NCBI RefSeq assembly: GCF_026914185.1 | Contig: NC_070558.1 | Span: forward strand, 4,960,001 to 5,024,000 | Length of the DNA: 64,000 nucleotides | Source: Puccinia triticina | Lineage: Eukaryota; Basidiomycota; Pucciniomycetes; Pucciniales; Pucciniaceae | Direction of reading: 5' to 3' | In this document: positions 19,826 to 32,652 of the stretch, one piece after another | Numbering within the stretch: the first letter of the stretch is position 1 | How the letters are laid out: each line of letters begins with the position of its first letter | Program-made: the position numbers and the translations under genes | Notes under the pieces: model-generated | The model's input: only the letters and a program-made list of their open reading frames with translations | Told to the model about the DNA's origin: nothing | The model's database searches: none

Positions 19826-22800
19826 CTAAACACGCACATTGACTAAATGTAATTGTTTAAAAACACTTATTAACTTAATCTTCCCGAGAGGTTTAGTCAA
19901 CACATTGGCAATCATGTTGACTGTTGAAACTTGATGAACCTTGAGAACCTTCATTAAAATCAGCTGTTGAACATATTGAAAGCAAATTTCAATATGCTTT
20001 GTGTTTGGATTAAGTTGAGCTTCCTTGCTTATAATGACCGCACCCGAATTATCGTTGAAAATTATTGGAGGGTTGATGTTGATGTTCAGTGAAGTGATCA
20101 AGTTTGACATCCAACGAAGCTGCTTCGCACACTTGTTAATTGCAATAAACTCAGCTTCCGTTGTTGATTGAGCCACCACAGACTGCTTTTTCGTCGTCCA
20201 AGAAATCGGATTTCCGAAAAATGTAATTATATAACCGGACATTGATTTCTTCGTCACCAAGGAACTGCCGTAATCGGCGTCAGCCCAACCAGCTAAAGCA
20301 TGCACTTCCAGATTCTTCTTGAATTGAATCCCGACATCGGCGGTTCCTTGAAGGTATCAAAGCAGATGCTTGATCATCGACCAGTGAGCCAAAGAAGGAG
20401 CCGAATAAAATTGAGCAAGCACATTAACCGTGAAAGCAATGTCCGGTCTCGTATGAAGCGCCAAGTAATTCAACATTCCAATGGCCTTCTGCATCGTTTT
20501 CACATCAAATGGCGAGGATTCAGAAGCAACAACCCTGTGAAAGTTTAATGGCGCCAGTGATTTGACAGTTGTTGAGTTGGTCATGCCGAAATCGTCAATT
20601 ATTTTGTGCGCAAAATCAGATTGATGAACGATTAGCGAACCGTCCGTACGCCAGTCAAGAGTATAACCAAGATGTTGATTCGGACGTTCCTTGATTTTTA
20701 GAGAGTAGGTTTTCTTGAGGTTCTTGAGAAAAAGCAGAACATCAGAGCAAGATTTTCCTACGATTAATCCGTCGTCGACGTGCATGTGAAGCAGAATAGA
20801 TTTATCCGCATTGTGAAACAACGCATCATCAAGCAGTGACGCCTCAAAACCGATGGACCGTAACGTAGAAACAAGATGGGCTTTCCACATCCGTGGAGCT
20901 TGTTTCGTACCGTAAAGAGATTTGTTCAATTTCCAAACCCAGCCTTTCTTTGCTGGATCCGGATCTTCAAATCCAAGAACCTGCGAGACGTAAATGGAAG
21001 CGTCGATGTTGCCGTAAAGAAAAGCGGTTTTGACATCAAATTGAAAAACAAAATAGTCCCGATTGACGGCCAATGACAGCATCATTTTGAGTGATTCATT
21101 TCTTGCAACAGACGAGTAGGTTTCAAAGTAGTGCAACATGTGCTCCCGATGGTTGCCAAATACAACCCAACGAGCCTTATGATGAGCGACCTCCTTAAAC
21201 TCGTTGAGTTTTCTATTCAGAAGCCACATTCCGCCAATTGTTTTGTCGTCGGAAGGAGGCGGAACCAGAGTACCGGTGTTTTTCGACTGAAGAGAATGGA
21301 ATTCGGAGGACATCACATTTTCCCACTCTAGAAGTGCCGACTTATTGTTCATTGCTTCATTGATAGATACCAATTGAGTTAGACTGAGCTCAGGAAACTC
21401 GGATTGCAAAGCAAAGCTCAGTTCAGGCAAGTTTTTATTTACTTGACAAGAACCTTCCACGATGTTTGAAGGATCAATGTTGGAACTGATATTTTTCGGA
21501 GCGACCGCATTCTTAGGACCCCATTCATAAGTAAAGCGTTTTGTCGGCGGCTGTCAAGAAGAAGAAGGATCAGGATCAGTTTGACGCGTTGCAACTTCCA
21601 AAGACGGAGAAGGTGGAATGGGCGGAAGAACAGGTGGCAGAGACGAGGACGTAGACGGGGGATCAGACGGATTAGACAATGGTGGAGTAACAGGCACAGT
21701 CGGATCTGTGTGAATTTTGGTTTTGCGGTGAGAGCCGCTAGATACATCCACGGTTGTATAATCGTCCTTGAAATCCACATCTGCACATGATGTGGGCAAT
21801 GTTGCAGATAATTTCATCATGGCAGACTTGGAATTATACGGAAAGGAAAGAATGGAAGGGGTAAAGTCTTGACTGATAACCGTTTGACAAGAAATTGGAT
21901 CAAAGAAGCAAAGAGCATCTGATCTGGGCTCGTAACCGAGGAAAAAGAACGGCTTAGAAGGAGGGAGAACTTTGGAAGAAGGGGATTGACTATGGACATA
22001 AACTTTTAAACCAAAAGGCAGGAGTGTGTGAACGTGTCTTACTTGCTCAATTGAGGCGCGTTCTTCGACCAAAACTGAATTCGGAGATTGCCAGTTGAGA
22101 GACGAGGTTGGAAGCATATTGATTAACGTTGACGCAAATTTAGCCGCTTCGTCCCAATAGTTCAGTGGAACAGCACATTGAGCCAGCATGCACCTCATCT
22201 TCACCAGAAGCGTCTGATTGAAGCGTTCGGCCAAGCCATTCGTTTGAGGAGAATTTGCTGGCCCTTGTTCAAGAGAAATGCCCCGTTCAGAGAGAAATGC
22301 TCGAAAGACGATGGATCCAAACTCGCCACTGCGGTTTTTGTGAAGAATTGAAGGTGTGACGTCCAAATTGTTCTTGATCTCATTCAGATAAGACATAATT
22401 TTTGATTCTGTGTAAACCCCCCTCCTCTGTTGGGTTCACAATATGTCATGAGATGACACAAGCCTGTCACAATGTTGTATATAGCGCACTTGAATTTCAT
22501 CCCTGGCTCAGCAGAGAACTGATCCCTCTTCTCTCTGAGCTAGGTAAGCTTGTCTCTTTTCTCTCTCCTTTTATCTTTCATCTCACAGCAGAGAACTGAT
22601 CCCTCTTCTCTCTGAGCTAGCAATCCAATCGCCCCTGTGTTTGGTCCTAGAACCGCTCTAGGCTTCCCGCCTTGTCCCTCGTGCCCGTTCCAGCTCACTC
22701 TCAGTGAAGGACTAACAGAGTCCTTACATTCTGCCTCAGACTTCTTTTGCATTAAGTAAATACGGTTGAACCTTGAGAAGTCATCAATCAACACCAATAT

Positions 22801-24399
22801 ATAGCGAAAAGAATTTCAAGAATTTGGTAAGACCTGCAACACGTCCATATGAATCATTCTGAAAGGAGCCGAAGCGGATGGAAGGGGATTTTTATGTGAT
22901 GAACGCTTGATTTTAGCCATTCTACACACCTCACACATCGTTGATGAACCAGTTTTCTCATTTGGAGAAATCTTCATCAACTCGAGAAATTTCTTCAGAT
23001 AAACATCCGACGGATGTCCTAGGATGACGTGCCAATCTTTGAGAGCACCGTTTTCCGTGATCGAGAACAAAGATGTTGAGGTAGCAACACTCGAACCTGA
23101 CGAGACGTATAAATTGCCCACTCGTGGAAAACGTTTGATGATTGAAGAGCCCATGTAGATCAAAAAGAGCTTGTCTTTGTGCACACACCGAAAACCATGA
23201 TCTTCCAGTTGAGAAACTGAAATCAGATTGCATTTTCCAGCTGGTGCAAGGTACACGGGAAAGATGTTATACTTTCCAAACCGCATTGAGCCAGTATGAG
23301 TGATTTCGACTGACCCAGAGTACGTACGCATAGTCTTTTTGATGGGTTGTAGATTTGATAGAAGTCGAACATCTGAGACTGTTGATTTTGAAGCCCCAGT
23401 GTCAAGGACTAGACGAATTTCTTCACAATCGACAGAGCCTACATGAAACGTGTTCTCATCTTCAACAAAGAATCCGGTATCTTCAGGATCGTCTACCAAG
23501 ACTTCAGCAACCGCATCGGCTACATCATTCTCATCGGATTCCTCTAGTGAGTTCACACGTTGAGTACGAAGTTTCGTCAAAGATTCTATCAATTGGTCGA
23601 GTTCCTGATCGCTCATCTTTAATTTGGACGATGAAGATGAAGTGGAAGGTGAAATATGATTCTTTGTTGGAATGACGTTCCTGAACTTCTTTTCGACGGC
23701 CTTGAATTTCTCCTTGTTCGGTCGCACAAAAGGTTTGGCAGACAAAGCATTGATTGAACCAGTCCTATCCGTTCGACTATCCTCGATGTTCATTCAAGTT
23801 GCTATTTTTTCAAACGTAAAGGGATCGACATTGAAAAGGTTTTGAATCAAGGGAGCCAATGAATCATCATGACGGAAACTCTTGAGGAAAAACATTCCGG
23901 CCATAGCAGTATTGACTTGCATCTTCTTCGTTACCAATTGAGCGGACTTCAAAGAAGTGTACATAGATTGAAATTTACTAATGTGAGCAGCTATAGATGT
24001 ACCGGGAATGTACTCGAGTTGAATGAGAGAATCAAGTTTGTCGCCAAGCTTGATTAATGAATTTTCACCGCAAGCGTCAGCCAAGTTGATCATTGCTTCT
24101 GCAAAAGAATTGGCAGCTTGTGCAATTGGACGTAAATCGGCAGAGATGCATGATTCGAGAAGAGTATAAGCGTTTGCGGTTTTCTTGCGAAATTTCTTCT
24201 CCTTCTTATTGGCTTCGCACCAAACTGGATCGAAAACCTCTTCATCACCACGCCCAACAACCAAGTTTTTGAAAGATTTCTTCCATTCTGGCCAGTTATC
24301 CCGACGAAGCTTGGTGATTTTAATCTTATCACTTCTATGATTGTTATCGCTGGATGAGGAATCATTGGCTCGAGGATCGTTAACCGGAAGGTCTGCCAT
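19826..24399 (-). pseudogene. Copia gag-pol polyprotein, four in-frame TGA codons
   Basis: One frame runs from ATG 24399. Gag (24399-23794) opens with KITKLRRDNWPEWKKSFKNL and has no zinc knuckle that I can see. Protease follows near 23400 (LVLDTGASKSTVSD), then the GAG-pre-integrase zinc region (HVILGHPSDVYLKKF, CEVCRMAKIKRSSH). Next come the integrase core (VLIDDFSRFNRIYL, then NSPQTNGLAERFNQTLL), reverse transcriptase (FDVKTAFLYGNID, LNKSLYGTKQAPRMWKAHL, MHVDDGL) and RNase H (GWADADYGSS, STTEAEFIA, NTKHIEICFQYVQQLI). Stops occur at 23794-23796, 22814-22816, 21551-21553 and 20354-20356. All are TGA, and the last lies where the family has Arg (HLL-stop-YLQGT). Integrase is also cut by a solo LTR at 22411-22728. 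It is not functional as it stands. Confidence 0.93.
22411..22728. mobile_element. Solo LTR, 318 bp, inside the Copia integrase
   Basis: It begins TGTAAACCCCCC and ends GTCCTTACA, with TTCTG at 22406-22410 and 22729-22733. Removing it and one TTCTG makes the integrase frame continuous (KKSEAE then SKIMSYLN on the minus strand). It contains two copies of CAGAGAACTGATCCCTCTTC...GAGCTAG around a GTAAGC...TCACAG segment that looks like an intron. Same length and plan as 12967-13284. Confidence 0.88.
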
Positions 24400-24472
24400 C
24401 TCGTTCGTATTTATCTAGATGTGTCTTCTTATTTTGAGTTCTTTAACTGTTAAGTAAATGCTCTCGCTACCA

Positions 24473-25031
24473 TGTAAAAATGGTAAATAGATTACTTTTT
24501 GAAACAGTTATAATTTAAGAACTCAATAAAAGTAATACACTTTTTGAATAAAGAAAAACAATTGTTAGAATCAGTTTTGTAGAAGGATAGATAACAATAA
24601 TGAAAAAATACCTCAAAGATATGAATCACACAAAAAGAAAAATCTTGATACAATAGCAACGACGACAATGTAAGACACAAGGATTATCACGACGAAACAG
24701 CCTGCCCAGAAGCTGGATCTAGCTCCTCCTAGATGTCAGAGATCAACGATGGTTGAGATTGTACGTTTGATTTGGTTGATTAGGTTACGAAGAAGAATAA
24801 CCTTTGAGTTTGATGATCGATTATCGATTGATGATTGTAGAGATTCGATTTTGAGAAGAAAGAAAGAAAAAGGGGAGAGAAGTTTATCGGCGAGAAGTGA
24901 TGGTTGATCGGAAGAAAACCCAGTCTGAAGTCCGAGTCAATCGACAAAGCCTGAGCATCGCATGCACCCCGGATTTATGCATCACCACATGCATAACCTA
25001 AACCATCCATGTGCGAGTTTAAAACCGGACA
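24473..25031 (-). repeat. 5' LTR of the Copia element (559 bp)
   Basis: Same length and ends as the copy at 19261-19819. On the minus strand it lies upstream of the gag start at 24399, with the primer-binding site directly adjacent at about 24460-24472. Confidence 0.95.
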
Positions 25032-25037
25032 AATAGT

Positions 25038-25822
25038 CTAGCTTAACACAAGCCCCTCGTTTCAGAGGGAGGCGGGTGAAACACCGCCGGGCGCCTCTCG
25101 CGGAGCGAGCCTCTGAAAGAGGGGCTTGTGGGGTATCCCTGACTTTTGGCGTGAGCGGTTTTCAAATTTAGGTGGGAGGAATTTGCCTCCGCTTGTTCCC
25201 TATCTTGCAGAGGGAATTTCCCGAGGCCTGTTACACCAATTGAAAGGCCTACATCCGGCCCTTCCCATGCCCAAGCATGGATAAAATCCAGCAAACCATC
25301 CGGTGGCCATGGCCCTTTGAAGTTTTACATTTTTGAGACGAGTGACCGGCAGATTGTTCAGGGCTTGCACTGTATGAAGCCCGCCAGTCGGATGCATTCC
25401 ATCCTTGCATGAATTGCGGCCGTCAATGATCTGAAAAAAAAAACTGATGGGCTGTATCTTCTAGAGTACAGCTCCATGTGGATTCCCATTCCTTCCTGCT
25501 CCGAGCTGAGCTCCAGCTTTCAAGAGCTTTCAAGTCTCAGGAAAGTGATATTTTTCTAAAGAATGTTTAATAAAAAAAATACCAGCAGGAAGGCAAGATG
25601 CCCGCCTGCTGGGAAATGTGCATCTCATCCGAGGGGGAGCTCAGATGAAGACGCCATCCACGGTTGAAGTGAATATTACCCAAAATACAGCGAAAATGGG
25701 AAATCTCTCACCCCAGGACGGGCACTTAAGTTGCAAGCCCCTCTTCCAGAGGCTCGCTTCGCGAGGCGCCCCCGGCGCGCCGGTCCTTCGGCCCCTGGAA
25801 CGAGGGGATTGTGTTAGGCTAG
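25038..25822. mobile_element. 785-bp TIR element, CTAGCTTAAC termini, 9-bp TSD
   Basis: The ends are CTAGCTTAACACAAGCCCCT and, reverse complemented, CTAGCCTAACACAATCCCCT. The right flank is ACAAATAGT (25823-25831). The left copy, TCAAATAGT, is split by the Copia insertion (19253-19260 plus 25037) and matches at 8 of 9 positions. Both arms carry GGCGC and CGAGG-rich inverted blocks. The interior has short open frames but no recognisable gene. Confidence 0.8.
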
Positions 25823-25831
25823 ACAAATAGT

Positions 25832-26073
25832 CAGGTTCGAGGCTTCGAAGGAAACCATTTCGCGGTTGGGCCAGAGATACCTCCGAGTTCTAGGTTGAAA
25901 GAGATACAGTTGAATCGAAAACGGCTGTCGGGCCAGAATCAGCAACACGCCGGGCAAACATTGCCGCACCCCTCGACTATCGAAGGCGATACGGGATCAA
26001 ATGGCAAACAAAATAGTGTGCTGATCTTTTTATCATTGATTACAAATGCTGCCGTAATGGTTAAACTGACAAC
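25832..26073. other. Presumed promoter/leader of the gene at 26074
   Basis: Apparently single-copy sequence between the TIR element and the ATG at 26074. No TATA box is obvious; a TTTTTATCATTGATTACAAA tract lies about 50 bases upstream of the start. Confidence 0.3.
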
Positions 26074-27375
26074 ATGACCTCAGATATTTCTGATGGAGAA
26101 AAGCTGGGGCCAAATGCAGCAAAACGTCAAAAAGTGCAAGAGAGCGCCACGGATAAATACGCTCACCCAGGAGGCTCACCGCCAACGGAAGTTGAGCCGT
26201 GGCTTTGGACCCCGCGGAAATGTAAGCATCTCGCGTCCTTCATCGTGCCCATGGAGGTTACCCTCGAAAAGTCTGCTTTATTGATCCAAGCCTCTTGGGC
26301 GCGGGTTCTAGATTTGAGACAAGTCGATAGCCAGGCGGGAGCCAATCATCAGCCTTCAATAGACCCGTCAACTCCCGGCCAGTCATTGCACTCTTTCTCA
26401 TCTGCTTGGACCGACACCCCATGCTTCGCAGGCGCCAATGGAGCGCATCGCCCGACTTTGCCATCAGGATCAGACACCTCATACTTCGCAGGCGCCGATG
26501 AATTTCCAGAGGAGCATCACCTGACTTTGCCGTCAAGATCAGAATCTCGGCTTCCTTCTCCGACAAATTTTCAGTTTGGCTCAAGCAACGGGAATTCGGA
26601 TGCATCGTTAGCCTTGCGGCCACCTGATTTTGACTATCATGTCCCGCAAGACTTTCAAGCTATGGAACAATGGCTGGCAACACCCACGAACGTCCAGCAA
26701 TCTCTTGTCGAGTACTGGCACGACAGTGGTGAGTTCAAACTTCCAGGTGCATATGTAAATATATATACATCTTGAATTTGACTTTGTGGCTTCAATTTGG
26801 CTTGGACGACTTCATCAGCTTCCCCCCTCAGTCACGACACCACACATCTGGGTGATGCCGACCACTTCTTATCACAGCTTCCGGTAGATAATGTCAATCT
26901 TAACGAACAAAACAATTCACCGGAACCTGCTTCCAAGGTTGACGAGGACTTGATGTCACAGCCGCTAGAGGCTTACCGCCAACATCCTGAGGGAAACACA
27001 CCAAACTATCCTCATGGCGTCGCGTCCAACTCCCTGCGACCGGTCTTTGAAAATGTGGAGAACAATATGCAGTCGCACTGTAAGTCATTATAATCAGGTA
27101 TACTTGCTATTCTGTTTTATCGCGGTTCAGACCTTTCCACATCATGCCTGTTCAGCTCCGATTCATGATTTTCCTTGGCCACATTTCCTCCCGAGCCACG
27201 CCAACGGGAACCATATTGATGAGTACCACTTGATGCAACCTCCCATGGGTCGAGTCAATCCCAACTCCCCTCAACAAGAATTGCAAAATGGGGAGATCTG
27301 CATGCCGGCTCATTGTAAGTCAAATCCGACTGTACACTTCATGGCTCTACCTACTACTCCAATTCATCTCCATCT

Positions 27376-28157
27376 TGTGAAGATTCGGGCTCCGATCCCG
27401 CGCCAAAAAGGCAAAGAGGCTCTAGGTTCAAACCTAACCCATCCAGGGAGAAAGGTCAGTCGACCGCTCCTCCAGACTATGCATATGCATATGTCCCAGG
27501 CGGAAGAATAAGCCTTGAGCTGACTTCTCCGCCCCAAACAGCCTCGTCAATAATCGACGCAGAGCCCCCTCAGATCAAGCTCAACGCACAACCTTCAAGG
27601 TGAGTGTTGGCTGATCCCCGATGCAGCGACGGTCCCACGGCTGATAGTCTGATTAATCCTACAGCACGGAAGGACACGAAGCGCATCAAGGCCGACTCGG
27701 CTCCAGCCTCAGAGGACGCATAACCCCAGCATCGACTGGAGGTAAGTGACTCCTCTGCAGAGCCTTATGATCAGATAGAGGAAGCTGACTCTGCAGCACG
27801 CTGTGAAACAGAACGTAGCGCGAGCAGCTCCCTATCCCAGTGCATCGTCTAACCGGAAGGCGCTACTTTGCAGGCAGCCCAACGTGAGAACGATAGCGCC
27901 GTTAGATGAATAACTCTCAGCTGAAAGACAAGTGCTGACATTCATCGTTGTCATCACTTAGTGCTTTCAGGTCTTCATCTCCATCAAAACCTCAGCTGCA
28001 ATCCAGCTGTCAAATCTCTTCTTTATACTTTTCATTCTATCTTCATCTCTCGAGTTGTATTGCGACTCGCTCCTAGGTACATCATCCTTTCAATAAGTGT
28101 ACCTAGTTTATAGCCTCAGCTAATCAGAAATACATCCTAGTTGTCTGAGTTATAACA
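27376..28157 (+). repeat. 5' LTR of the young Copia (782 bp)
   Basis: It matches 32425-33206 almost base for base. It contains a short open frame that corresponds to the C-terminal end of pol in the other LTR. Confidence 0.95.
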
Positions 28158-28218
28158 GATTTACAGTCTCGGTTGCTTGACTTCAACGACCCCAACCGAT
28201 AACTAGGAGCGACTCGCA

Positions 28219-31200
28219 ATGGTCGGCCGATCCTCTTGTCAGACAGTAGAGACAAGCACCACTTCTACTACGTCCACCACCGATGACAAGGACTACATCA
28301 AGTGCCCGATACTTGTTGGCGAAAACTTTCCGATATGGCAAAGGAAGATTCGGACGTACCTCAAGGTGAAAAAGCTTCTTAAGTGCATCGAAGAGCCCAT
28401 GTCCGAGGAACCTACCGAGGAGGAGGAGGATAGATACGCCCGTGCTGCTCACTTCATTGGAGGCCACGTCACCGATCCGATCTACAACCACATATTCACA
28501 GAGGAGATCGAAATGGATGCTTTTCGTATCTGGGCCGAGCTTACCGATGAGTACGCGTCATCCTCAATCCTGGCCATATATCGAGTCTGGTGTAAATGGG
28601 AGGATGTCCAATTCAAAGACGACATTCTCAAGTACATTGTCGAACTTGAATCAGTCTTGGCCGAGTTTGCGGCTATGGGTTTTGATATTCCGTCGCAAAT
28701 CGTCAGCTGCGCCATCATCGCTCAAATCCACAAGAAGAGACCAGCCCTGATGGAAACACTAGTCAGCAATACGGAACTTCTTTCGCAGCCAAGAAAAATC
28801 ATCGCAAAACTCAAGGACATTGCTCACCATGATGCCGTTACCGCTTCGAAAGCAGCTCAACTGTATACTCAGGAAAGCTCCACGGCACTTGCTACATCAG
28901 CCAACGGGAAGCCAGGTGGTCAAGGAGGTTCAGGATTTCGAAAGAGAAAGCAACCCCCGTGTCGAGGTGGTCACAATCCAGCGGCTACCAACCATACGGC
29001 CAAAACTTGTTGGACTCTCCATCCTGATCAGTATGCTCAGTACAAGAAGGCTCGCACTGCTGCCACCGGTTTAATAACAACTACCGGGGAATCTGCGCAA
29101 CCTCAGGAACCTATAGTTCGACCATCCTTTGGCTATCTCACGGGTCCAAGGTCTGGTGATGAGGCCCCCCATATGGTTCTCGACTCAGGCGCAAGCCATC
29201 ATATGTTGAACTCACTCGAGCTATTTGGCGCCACTACTCCAGTCGCTATTAGCATCGCCACCGGTAATAAGAGCGACCAGCAGGAGCTCCTAGCCACTGC
29301 AAGAGGAGACGCCACTCTGCACTTCACGAATGGTGCGAAAATTATTCTTAAGGACGCCCTCTATGTTCCGAACATCACTTGGAACCTAGTATCTTTCGTG
29401 CAGCTCCTCGGTACGTCAGCAACCATCAGTCCCGGTCCGCTAGGTTTTGAGGTCAAGATCGACAACCATAGTGCAATCACCGTTGACACGTCGAACAACA
29501 TCTTCGAGATCATTGGTATTTGAGACACAGCTGAGTTTCCGCAGGCCAACTTCACCGAGGTAAAGCGCACATCTACACCCAATGAAATGGTTAAATGGCA
29601 CAATCGTCTCGGCCATGCTAGTCGCCAAAGAATTCAGGCTATGATTGATCGCCCTATTCCGACTTCTGCTACGACCGCTTGCGACGCATGCATGCAAGGA
29701 AAGATCACCAAGCTGCCGTTTGCTAGCCATTTCAAATCGGTCAACAAGCCTCTTGAGGTCGTTCATGTAGATCTCGTTGGACCTATCTCCCCGGCCACGA
29801 ACGCTGGCGCACGGTATTTCTTGACAATCGTGGATCAATTCACCGGTTACATTCATACCAAGATCCTCAAGCTGAAAAGTGATGCCAAAGAAGCCATCCT
29901 TGAATATCGAACTTTCTTTGAGAAGCAAACTGGATGTTCACTCAAGAAAATGGTCAGTGACGGTGGAGGAGAATTCGTGAACAAATCACTCAGCGATATT
30001 CTCAAGGACGCGGGTATTCAACATGTCGTGTCACCTCCATATACGCCCGAACACAACGGGTTTGCGGAGCGGGCAAACCGTACAATCATCGAAATGACTT
30101 GCACGCAAATGATGCAGGCAAATTTGGCTCCAGAGTGGTGGGCTGAGGCCGTTCGCACGGCTACGGCAATCACTAACTGTCTTCCATCGCTTGCAAAATC
30201 AAGATCCTCCCCACTTGAGTTGATGTTCAAGCTGAAGCCGAACATGAACTTCTTTCGGCCGTTTGGATGTTGGGCCTGGATTGTCAAGCCGAAGCACTCG
30301 CAAGAATCAAAATTTGGAGCTATATCTTGGAAAGGCATCATGTTGGGTTACGACAACGACTTCTCAGCGTACAGAATATACCGCCCAGAAGACAAGTCCT
30401 TTGTAACTACCAAGCACGCCCAATTCAATGAATCGGATTTTCCTCAATGTGGCGCAGCGAGTCGAAGTCTCAACTATTATGGACTCAACAAACTCCCCGC
30501 CTTCCACCACTCCGAACCCCTTCCTTACTCGGAAGAAGAGGATAATGAGGAACGTTTAAGGGATAGGCTTCAGGAAGAAAAAGAGCAGGCGGAAATCCGG
30601 CAAATCATGTCTGACCGTTCACCGTCGCCTGCAGACCGATCACAGTTCACCGAAGAACCTGAAAACCGCCCTATTGTTGACTCCAGGACGGTTCCGGCCA
30701 TAGACGGACAACCGCCGGCACCACGTCGACCGATAGTCATAGGCCCGAGGCCCCCGACGTTGATCAATGCTGACATTGATCCAAGTAACATTCGAACAGA
30801 CAAGAGGAGACATGCTTATCTGACCAAAAGTCTTGAACCCTCAAATCACCGTGAAGCTATGTCGGCGCCCGACCAGCAGCAGTGGAAAGAAGCTGAGTTG
30901 AAGGAGGTAATCAACATGAAAAACCATCAAGCCTGGATCGAGCGACAAAGGCGGGACACGGACTTACCAATCCCAGCCACTTGGGCCTTCCGCAAGAAGC
31001 TTGGACCAGAAAACCAAGTCATAGAATATAAGGCGAGGATTTGTGCTCAGGGCTTTCGCCAAACGCACGGCTATAACTACGGCGAAACATATGCTCCAAC
31101 GGGCCGCCCTGTTTCCTTTAGACTTCTCCTCTCTTTCGCAGTCGACAATGACTATGAAATTCATCAGCTCGATGTTCGGAGTGCGTTTCTCACCTGTCCG

Positions 31201-32652
31201 CTGGAGGATGAGGTGACGCTCTTGCCGCCGCCCGGTTTAGACTGTCCACCGGGAACGGTCCTTGAGCTCAAGAAGGCTGTCTACGGCCTTCGCCAAGCCC
31301 TGCTGGTCTGGTACAAGCGGCTTTCAACCTTCCTGAAGAAAATCGGCTTCACAGTCTCTCTTGCCGATCCGTGTGTTTATTTTCGTGTCAACTGCAGCGG
31401 CAAGGAAGATACGTTCTTGTACGCGCACGTAGACGACTTGATTATGATAAGCAAGAAACCGGAAATCTTCAAGGCCGAGATGGAAGATGAGTTCAAGATC
31501 AAGTATCCCGGGGAAGCCACTTTTCTACTTGGGATGAACATTGACAAGACTAGTGAAGGAGTTCACGTTCATCAAGCCCAGTACATTGAGCGCAAGCTGG
31601 CGGAATTTGGGTTCGACACTCTAACTCCCGCATCTTGTCCCTTGAACCCCAAGGCATATCTCAAGAAGGCATCGGAGGACGAGCGCAATGAGTTTAAAAA
31701 CCTTGGCGTCAATTACAGGGCCCTTGTCGGCTCGTTGAACTATCTTAGCGTATTCACTTGTCCCGATATCTCCTATGCGGTCAGCGCGCTTTCTCAGTAT
31801 CTCGAACACCCGGGGATCCACCACTACTATGCAGCAAAGCAAGTGTTTAGGTATCTTCTCGGTACTAAGACGCTCGGGCTGACCTTCAAGAAGAATTCGG
31901 ACTCGCGACTGAGAGCTTTTGTGGATTCGGATTGGGGAAATTGTCCCGACACGAGAAGGTCCACCACCGGCTATGTTGTTCTAGCAGGCAACCATCTCTT
32001 ATCCTGGAAGTCCTCAAAGCAGCCAACAGTATCACTCTCAACGGCTGAAGCAGAATACAAGGCCCTCTCTGATCTTGGTCGAGAGCTCGCCTGGTACAAG
32101 AGCTTAATATCGGAAATCGCTACTCATCCAATTCCCAGCAACATCAAAGTTCTAGTTGATAATCGAGGCGCCATTGACTTAGCCAACAGCGAGACGTCCC
32201 AAAACAGTTTCAGGACAAAACATATGGACATTCGCCTTCATTTCGTCAGGGAACTAGTAGTCGATAAATTGATTCACCTTTGCTACGTTCAGTCAAAGGA
32301 CAATGCTGCGGACATCCTCACCAAACCGACGGGAAGATCAACAATCAGAAGATTGCTCCCTACCATCGGCATCATGGATCCCTCAACAGTTGCTTCAAAC
32401 CTACAGGCTCGAAGCAAGGTGGGCTGTGAAGATTCGGGCTCCGATCCCGCGCCAAAAAGGCAAAGAGGCTCTAGGTTCAAACCTAACCCATCCAGGGAGA
32501 AAGGTCAGTCGACCGCTCCTCCAGACTATGCATATGCATATGTCCCAGGCGGAAGAATAAGCCTTGAGCTGACTTCTCCGCCCCAAACAGCCTCGTCAAT
32601 AATCGACGCAGAGCCCCCTCAGATCAAGCTCAACGCACAACCTTCAAGGTGA
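28219..32652 (+). CDS. Copia gag-pol polyprotein with one in-frame TGA
   Basis: ATG 28219 opens gag (CPILVGENFPIWQRKIRTYL), followed by a variant knuckle (CRGGHNPAATNHTAKTCWTL) and protease (HMVLDSGASHHML). A TGA at 29521-29523 lies between protease and the integrase zinc region (HNRLGHASRQRI...CDACMQGK). The same frame continues through the integrase core (VHVDLVGPIS, MVSDGGGEFVN, YTPEHNGFAERANRTI), reverse transcriptase (HQLDVRSAFLTCPLED, KAVYGLRQALLVWYKRL, YAHVDDLIM) and RNase H (AFVDSDWGNCPD, LSTAEAEYKALSDLG, SFRTKHMDIRLHFVRELV) to 32652. The stop could be a CGA-to-TGA change or a readthrough site; I favour mutation. All catalytic motifs look intact, so the element could be mobilisable in trans. 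Confidence 0.93.

Larger units (their letters stand above)
19261..25031 (-). mobile_element. Full-length decayed Copia LTR retrotransposon, minus strand
   Basis: The 559-bp LTRs at 19261-19819 and 24473-25031 share TG...CA boundaries (TGTCCGG...TTTTTACA on the coding strand). The 5-bp duplication AATAG lies at 19256-19260 and 25032-25036. Next to the 5' LTR the minus strand reads TGGTAGCGAGAGC, whose first eight bases equal the initiator-tRNA-Met primer site used by yeast Ty elements. AGGAGGAG precedes the 3' LTR as the polypurine tract. The polyprotein is a single frame broken by four TGA codons and a 318-bp solo LTR. The element inserted into the target duplication of the neighbouring TIR element at 25038. 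Confidence 0.95.
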
